A stretch of 10,714 nucleotides of DNA. Source: WHSP01 sp964424945 (GTDB lineage Bacteria > Gemmatimonadota > Gemmatimonadetes > Longimicrobiales > Longimicrobiaceae). Each line of letters begins with the position of its first letter. The first letter of the stretch is position 1. The translations under genes and the position numbers were made by a program. Below are positions 7,547 to 10,714 of the stretch, one piece after another. The notes below the pieces were generated by a model. It did no database searches, was not told where the DNA came from, and saw nothing but the letters and a program-made list of their open reading frames with translations. Location of the stretch: assembly GCA_964424945.1 (NCBI GenBank), contig CAYRLB010000089.1:1-10714 (forward strand). The letters run 5' to 3'.

Positions 7547-7725
7547 CAGCAGCGAGGGGTGCGGATCCGGCGGTGCAGCGGAGCAGAAGTCGTGTGAGCA
7601 CGGAGCACATCGGGGTGCGCCGGCTCGGAGGCGCCGGGCCGCAGGAAGAGCAGCACTGATCCAGCTCCCGGGCTGCGCAGGAGCCCGTGCTGCAGCGGCG
7701 TGCGAATGTCGCAGGACATCTGCAT
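7546..7725 (-). CDS. Small hypothetical ORF (59 aa) between tssL and tssM
   Basis: The frame fills the otherwise empty 186-nt space between tssL and tssM. ATG (7725-7723) is preceded by AGGA at 5-nt spacing, partly inside the tssL stop (TAGGA). TGA (7548-7546) overlaps the tssM ATG by one base. About 47 of 59 codons end in G or C, similar in style to its neighbours. The product begins MQMSCDIRTPLQHGLLRSPG, is Pro/Arg/His/Ala-rich, has a short hydrophobic patch (SVLLFL) and ends RIRTPRC. No known family is recognised, and it is not TssE or TssJ. It may be a small T6SS accessory protein, or a leader whose only role is to feed ribosomes to tssM. Chance is also possible, since short open frames are common in high-G+C DNA. 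Confidence 0.45.
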   Translation of the reverse strand: MQMSCDIRTPLQHGLLRSPGAGSVLLFLRPGASEPAHPDVLRAHTTSAPLHRRIRTPRC

Positions 7726-7730
7726 CGTTT

Positions 7731-7734
7731 TCCT
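7731..7734 (-). promoter_or_regulatory. Ribosome binding site for the small ORF
   Basis: AGGA on the minus strand, 5 nt before the ATG at 7725 and overlapping the tssL TAG stop. It is one of the few clear ribosome sites in the operon. Confidence 0.4.
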
Positions 7735-8473
7735 AGGTCAGGAGCTGCGCGGCGATGGCTCGCAGTTCATCGACTTCGCGGCCGAGTGCGAGAGAGAAGA
7801 CGATGTAGAGCGCGACGGTCACGACGAGCATGAGGATGAGCGCAGTCAGCATCTTCCGCAGCCACGGGTCCCGCAGCTTCGGCGTCGGCTCGTCGGTCGG
7901 GAGCGGGGCTGGCGGGGAGAGCACGGCGGCCGTCCCGCGGATGCGCTCGATCTTCCGGCGGACTGCCTCCTGGCGAGCTCTCAGCCCACCATCGTCACCC
8001 AGTCCGTAGCGCCCCCGGAAGCCGAGCAGCAGCGAGAGCTGGAAAACCTCCAGTACATCTGCAACCTGCTCCGTATCCGGACGAGCGAGGAGGTCATCGA
8101 TGTGCGCGAAGAAGGTCTGGCCGCCGCGATGATCCCCGAAGATCTCCTCCTGAAGGGGCTGTCGAGGCCAGCTCGAGAACATCGGCTGGCCGGAGTTGAG
8201 CACCGACTCGTCGAGGAAGGCGATGAAGCCGTAGATCGCCAGCTTCACATCGGCGGGGTCATATCCCGCCTGGCGAGCTTCGAGATCGGCTTTGCCCAGG
8301 AGATGTTTGATCTGGACGCGGAAGGAATCGGCGTCCGCTGCCACCTGGCGGTTGGCGCGTAGCCGGGCGGCCGCGGTGAAGGCCTCCTGGAGCGCAATCG
8401 CGAGAAGTCCCCTGCCACCAGGGATCGGCGGAGCGGCGATGGAGACCGGCATCGATGGCGCGTCGATCGTCAT
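7733..8473 (-). CDS. tssL: T6SS inner-membrane protein TssL (DotU family)
   Basis: 246 residues. The cytoplasmic domain carries the DotU pattern: VKLAIYGFIAFLDESVLNS (77-95), SWPRQPLQEEIFGDHRGGQTFF (101-122), and LEVFQLSLLLGFRGRYGL (141-158). A Pro-rich spacer precedes a single C-terminal membrane helix (about 208-229) and a short tail, the usual TssL topology. There is no C-terminal peptidoglycan-binding OmpA-like extension, so the complex must be anchored to the wall by another protein if at all. TssL contacts TssM and TssK and links the baseplate to the membrane complex. The ATG at 8473 lacks a clear Shine-Dalgarno sequence, and Met8 at 8452 is a weaker alternative. It sits 80 nt after tssK. 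Confidence 0.93.
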   Translation of the reverse strand: MTIDAPSMPVSIAAPPIPGGRGLLAIALQEAFTAAARLRANRQVAADADSFRVQIKHLLGKADLEARQAGYDPADVKLAIYGFIAFLDESVLNSGQPMFSSWPRQPLQEEIFGDHRGGQTFFAHIDDLLARPDTEQVADVLEVFQLSLLLGFRGRYGLGDDGGLRARQEAVRRKIERIRGTAAVLSPPAPLPTDEPTPKLRDPWLRKMLTALILMLVVTVALYIVFSLALGREVDELRAIAAQLLT

Positions 8474-8503
8474 GAGCGAACGGCGGGAAAGGAGTGGAGG
8501 ACG

Positions 8504-8531
8504 ACCGCCGGAATATAGAGCGATCGGCGGT
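8504..8531 (-). promoter_or_regulatory. Inverted repeat around a TATATT box in the tssK-tssL spacer
   Basis: ACCGCCG (8504-8510) and CGGCGGT (8525-8531) are a perfect 7-bp inverted repeat. The 14-nt loop holds the only AT-rich patch in this spacer, reading TATATT on the minus strand (8517-8512), like a -10 element. No convincing -35 box is visible. It could be an internal promoter with an operator, or an RNA hairpin affecting tssL expression. Confidence 0.25.
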
Positions 8532-8553
8532 GCTCGACTACCCGCCTGAAGCT

Positions 8554-9882
8554 CTACTCCTCTACGGAGATGACCAGTTCGAGCGCTACATCGGGAATCG
8601 AGTCCGGCGCATAGATCCCGACCTCGCGCGTTTCGACGATCGACGCCCAGCAGGGTCCCGCCTGCGCGATCGAGAAGTAGGCGGTGTCCGCACGCGGAGA
8701 GATCCCCGGCGGTGGCGATATCACATGCGACAGCGGAAGCCCCGGTATCGCTTCACGGACCAGCCGCCGGATATGCTTCGACGAACAGACATTCACGAGC
8801 CGCGGAACCCGGCCCGAAAGCTCTGCCGGCCCGACCCCGGACCGCACTGCCAGAAACCACTTCGCCCGCCCCACCAGCCGGACATCTTCCACCCGCGCAG
8901 TATAGAAGGACGCCTCAGCGGGGCTCAGGGGAAGAACGACCGTCTTCGACGGGGCCGCCACCTCGAGCATCTCGCGGATGCGCCGAACGAGCGTACGGAA
9001 CGCATCCCCTGGCAGGTCGTGGTCGTACGCCGGAAGATCCCGCGGATGCGTCGTAAGCGAGAAGGTGCAGAGTGAGCCCGCAAGCCGCGAAAGAGCCCCG
9101 AAAAGCTCCGATGGGTGTGACTGGGGCGACCGGTAGAGATGAAGAAGCGCCCCCAGATTCTCATGGATGGCGTGCGCCATCCAGAGGCTGACGAGATCCG
9201 CCTGACCTCCCGAGCGTGCCGCGCGAGCGAGCGCATCGGCCCGGCTCGTCAGCAGCTCGATCATGCTGCCGAGCAGCGCGGGAAGGCTCGTCCCGGCGCC
9301 GATCTGCAGTGACGGAGGAATGAACTCCTCATCGTAGACGAAATGCCCCGAGCCGTCGCGTCTTACCCGCGCGAGCGGAAGCGTCAGAAGTCCCGTCGTG
9401 TCCTCGGAATCGAGGAGGAGTCTGAAACGCTTCTGCGCGATCGCGACGGGCCTCGACTCGGTGCCCGAGACCTCATCGCTCAGCGAGACGACGGTCGACG
9501 CGAAACGCGTCCCGGCTGCGTTGTCGGTCGACGCCGCTACATTCGCCTTCCCCTCGAGCAGGGGCGGGATCGCCAACAGGACGAGGTGGCTGTCCTGCGT
9601 CGGCGAGAAGATGCCCCGGATCCGACGGATCTCAGGAAGCGGCTCGAGCGGGAAGTTGAAGGGCAGGCCATCCGGCATGATGCCGCGCGCGTGCGTCAGC
9701 GCGACAGTATCGTTCTTCAGCGCCTCCGAGTCGAAGCCGAAGCTGATCAGGCCGTACGCGTCCGATTCGAGACTCGTCACCACGAAGTGGATCAGCTCCT
9801 CGAAATAGCGGCTCTGCGCCTGAAAGTGGTGCTGGGACAGATGCATTCCGTCCTGCCACACGACCTTTCCGAGCGATTTCAC
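8554..9882 (-). CDS. tssK: T6SS baseplate component TssK
   Basis: About 442 residues from the chosen GTG, which matches the usual TssK length. The N-terminal signature KVVWQDGMHLSQHHFQ (6-21) corresponds to the family's conserved W-x-(E/D)-G-M-x-L-x-x-Q-H-F-Q motif near the start. Later conserved-looking stretches include RRIREMLEVA, FYTARVEDVRLVGRAKWFLAV and SSKHIRRLVREAIPGLPL in the C-terminal neck and head domains. TssK is a cytoplasmic adaptor that docks the baseplate wedge to TssL and TssM. The GTG at 9882-9880 (KSLGKVVW) has GGAA 4 nt upstream and puts the motif at the expected place. The frame is open to an ATG at 10023, but those 47 extra residues are low-complexity and unlike TssK N-termini. 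It is the first gene of the visible operon and is divergent from the gene at 10106. Confidence 0.93.
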   Translation of the reverse strand: MKSLGKVVWQDGMHLSQHHFQAQSRYFEELIHFVVTSLESDAYGLISFGFDSEALKNDTVALTHARGIMPDGLPFNFPLEPLPEIRRIRGIFSPTQDSHLVLLAIPPLLEGKANVAASTDNAAGTRFASTVVSLSDEVSGTESRPVAIAQKRFRLLLDSEDTTGLLTLPLARVRRDGSGHFVYDEEFIPPSLQIGAGTSLPALLGSMIELLTSRADALARAARSGGQADLVSLWMAHAIHENLGALLHLYRSPQSHPSELFGALSRLAGSLCTFSLTTHPRDLPAYDHDLPGDAFRTLVRRIREMLEVAAPSKTVVLPLSPAEASFYTARVEDVRLVGRAKWFLAVRSGVGPAELSGRVPRLVNVCSSKHIRRLVREAIPGLPLSHVISPPPGISPRADTAYFSIAQAGPCWASIVETREVGIYAPDSIPDVALELVISVEE

Positions 9883-10105
9883 GTCGTTCCGATGCGGGAT
9901 GAGGGCGGTTTGCGTGGGCGCGTCTGCAGACGCATTTCCGCCTGCGGGCGAGCACTCCGGGGGATTTGCGCTTGACGCGGCGGCGCCTATAGTGTTGAGG
10001 TGACGCCACGTTCTCCGGCACATCTTAGGGAAGGCTTCGCCCGGAAACCAGAAGCACGGGCCCCGACCTTCCGTTTATTCCTTCCCGAGGCCTCGGCGCC
10101 CAACG
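9883..10105. promoter_or_regulatory. Divergent intergenic region between tssK and the plus-strand gene
   Basis: This 223-nt region must hold the promoters for both directions if the chosen starts are right. The best -10-like sequence is TATAGT (9988-9993, plus strand), with a poor -35 candidate TTTGCG 17 nt upstream. TTGACG (9972-9977) is a good -35 match but is only 10 nt from TATAGT. On the minus strand the same patch reads TATAGG. No sigma-54 type GG-N10-GC element with proper spacing was found. Promoter positions are therefore tentative. Confidence 0.35.
9920..9933. promoter_or_regulatory. Perfect 14-bp palindrome upstream of tssK
   Basis: GCGTCTGCAGACGC reads identically on both strands. 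It lies about 38-51 bp upstream of the tssK GTG, inside the divergent region. Its position and perfect dyad symmetry suit a dimeric repressor or activator site controlling the operon. If tssK really started at 10023, this would be coding sequence and could be chance. Confidence 0.35.
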
Positions 10106-10714
10106 ATGACCCGTCAGGAGTTCGAAGCCCGCTATCAGCTTCTCCATCCCCTGGAGGGGGACGCGAAGAGGACCTACCTCGCCCGGCACCGGTCCGGCGC
10201 GATCGTCATGGTCCACTTCCTCGATACGCATCCCCGAGAATGGGCAGATGGTCGACTGGGCCGGCTCGAAAACCTCGACCCTGCGCGACGCGAGCGAATC
10301 CTGGATATCGTCGAGGACGATGAGAAGGGCGCTGTCGTCACGCGGTTCCTCATGGACTTCCACTCCTTCGGCGCGTGGATGGGGTGCGCCGCGGCGGGCG
10401 GCATCGACAGCTCGGATACGACTGCCCAGCCGCGCGCCGAAGATGGATCGCCCGGGACGGATAGCGATCGGCATCGGGGCGGAGCCGAGGAACGGGCGGA
10501 TCCTGCGAAGCCGGAGTCGACTGCGCTGCCTCCTACATTGGGGGCATTTCCGGCTTTCGGACAGGTTGACGGGCTGAGTGCTACGCCCCCGACGACTGCA
10601 TCGCCGACGCCGCAGATGGGGGAGTTCACCGCGGCGTTCCGCGCTCCGGGAGTGACCTCGTCATCACCTTCGGACGACGATGGCACCGGAGCAGCGGAGG
10701 AAACACCGCCCGTG
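10106..10714 (+). CDS. Protein with a degenerate kinase-N-lobe-like domain and low-complexity tail (3'-truncated)
   Basis: ATG 10106-10108 opens a frame of 203 codons with no stop before the window ends. Residues about 9-92 follow the strand order of a protein-kinase N-lobe: RYQLLHPLEG (beta 1 and loop), KRTYLARHRSG (beta 2), AIVMVHFLD (beta 3, with His37 where the ATP-binding Lys would be), then LENLDPARRERILDIVEDDE (alpha C and beta 4), and AVVTRFLMDFHSFGAWM (beta 5 and hinge). The sequence then turns into a Pro/Ala/Ser/Thr/Asp-rich linker instead of a C-lobe. The linker contains MGEFTAAFRAPG (171-182). No membrane helix or signal peptide is seen in the available part. It is divergent from tssK and may be a T6SS-associated scaffold or regulator. 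The kinase-lobe reading is inference, and the family is not recognised. No strong ribosome site precedes the ATG. Confidence 0.6.
   Translation, partial: MTRQEFEARYQLLHPLEGDAKRTYLARHRSGAIVMVHFLDTHPREWADGRLGRLENLDPARRERILDIVEDDEKGAVVTRFLMDFHSFGAWMGCAAAGGIDSSDTTAQPRAEDGSPGTDSDRHRGGAEERADPAKPESTALPPTLGAFPAFGQVDGLSATPPTTASPTPQMGEFTAAFRAPGVTSSSPSDDDGTGAAEETPPV

Noticed and set aside
6668..7597. 309-codon plus-strand open frame
   Set aside because: It lies opposite the TssM N-terminal NTPase domain and has low-information, Arg/Glu/Pro-rich composition, so it is a shadow of tssM.
7700..8362. 220-codon plus-strand open frame
   Set aside because: It is antisense to the conserved TssL cytoplasmic domain.
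9972..9993. TTGACG and TATAGT as a sigma-70 promoter pair
   Set aside because: The spacer is only 10 bp, too short for a standard promoter, so the two boxes are not counted as a pair.
9883..10023. 47-residue N-terminal extension of TssK to an ATG at 10023
   Set aside because: TssK proteins normally have the W-x-D/E-G-M motif within about ten residues of the start. The extension is low-complexity and would cover the palindrome and -10-like sequence.
10174..10686. 170-codon minus-strand open frame at the right edge
   Set aside because: It competes with the plus-strand frame from 10106, which has a plausible domain, open extent to the edge and a sensible N-terminus. The minus-strand product is Ser/Pro/Ala-rich with no structure.

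Overview
The window is a high-G+C bacterial segment dominated by part of a type VI secretion system (T6SS) operon on the minus strand. Reading in the direction of transcription, right to left, the order is tssK (baseplate-membrane adaptor), tssL/DotU-like, a previously unlisted 59-codon reading frame, tssM/IcmF-like, a PrcB-like lipoprotein, a membrane-anchored Ser/Thr protein kinase, and an FHA-domain protein that probably continues across a 100-N assembly gap into a trypsin-like serine protease. Gene spacing is tight: an ATGA overlap, a TGATG overlap, and gaps of 7 to 80 nt. This supports one transcription unit. No rRNA, tRNA, CRISPR array or insertion sequence was seen.

Layout. Positions 1-357 hold the 3' end of a plus-strand gene resembling the CsgG/curli-assembly family, with a C-terminal TPR. 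It converges on the operon's end, with weak hairpin candidates between them. Positions 478-1688 hold the FHA and protease parts, separated by the gap at 1158-1257. Positions 1727-3499 are the kinase, 3496-4095 the lipoprotein, 4130-7546 tssM, 7546-7725 the small ORF, 7733-8473 tssL and 8554-9882 tssK. Positions 9883-10105 are a divergent intergenic region with a perfect 14-bp palindrome. From 10106 to the right edge is a plus-strand gene whose N-terminus looks like a degenerate protein-kinase N-lobe, followed by a Pro/Ala/Ser-rich tail. It has no stop inside the window.

How the genes may work together. TssK, TssL and TssM are known T6SS components that dock the baseplate to the inner-membrane complex. 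The lipoprotein, kinase and FHA genes look like a threonine-phosphorylation control module, similar in concept to the TagQ/PpkA/Fha pathway of Pseudomonas. Here the FHA part appears joined to a membrane-anchored protease, and the kinase carries an extracytoplasmic helical-repeat tail. Together they could carry a signal from envelope to cytoplasm and back. That is inference. No classical TssJ lipoprotein, PppA-type phosphatase, sheath, Hcp or VgrG gene is visible here, so the rest of the system must lie elsewhere.

Organism. The high G+C, the N-terminal-kinase/TM/TPR-tail architecture, the CsgG-TPR protein and the GEFTxxFRAP-type motif are features I associate with Gemmatimonadota or Acidobacteriota. 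This is a guess from general style, not a phylogenetic result. The 100-N gap suggests a draft or metagenome-derived scaffold.
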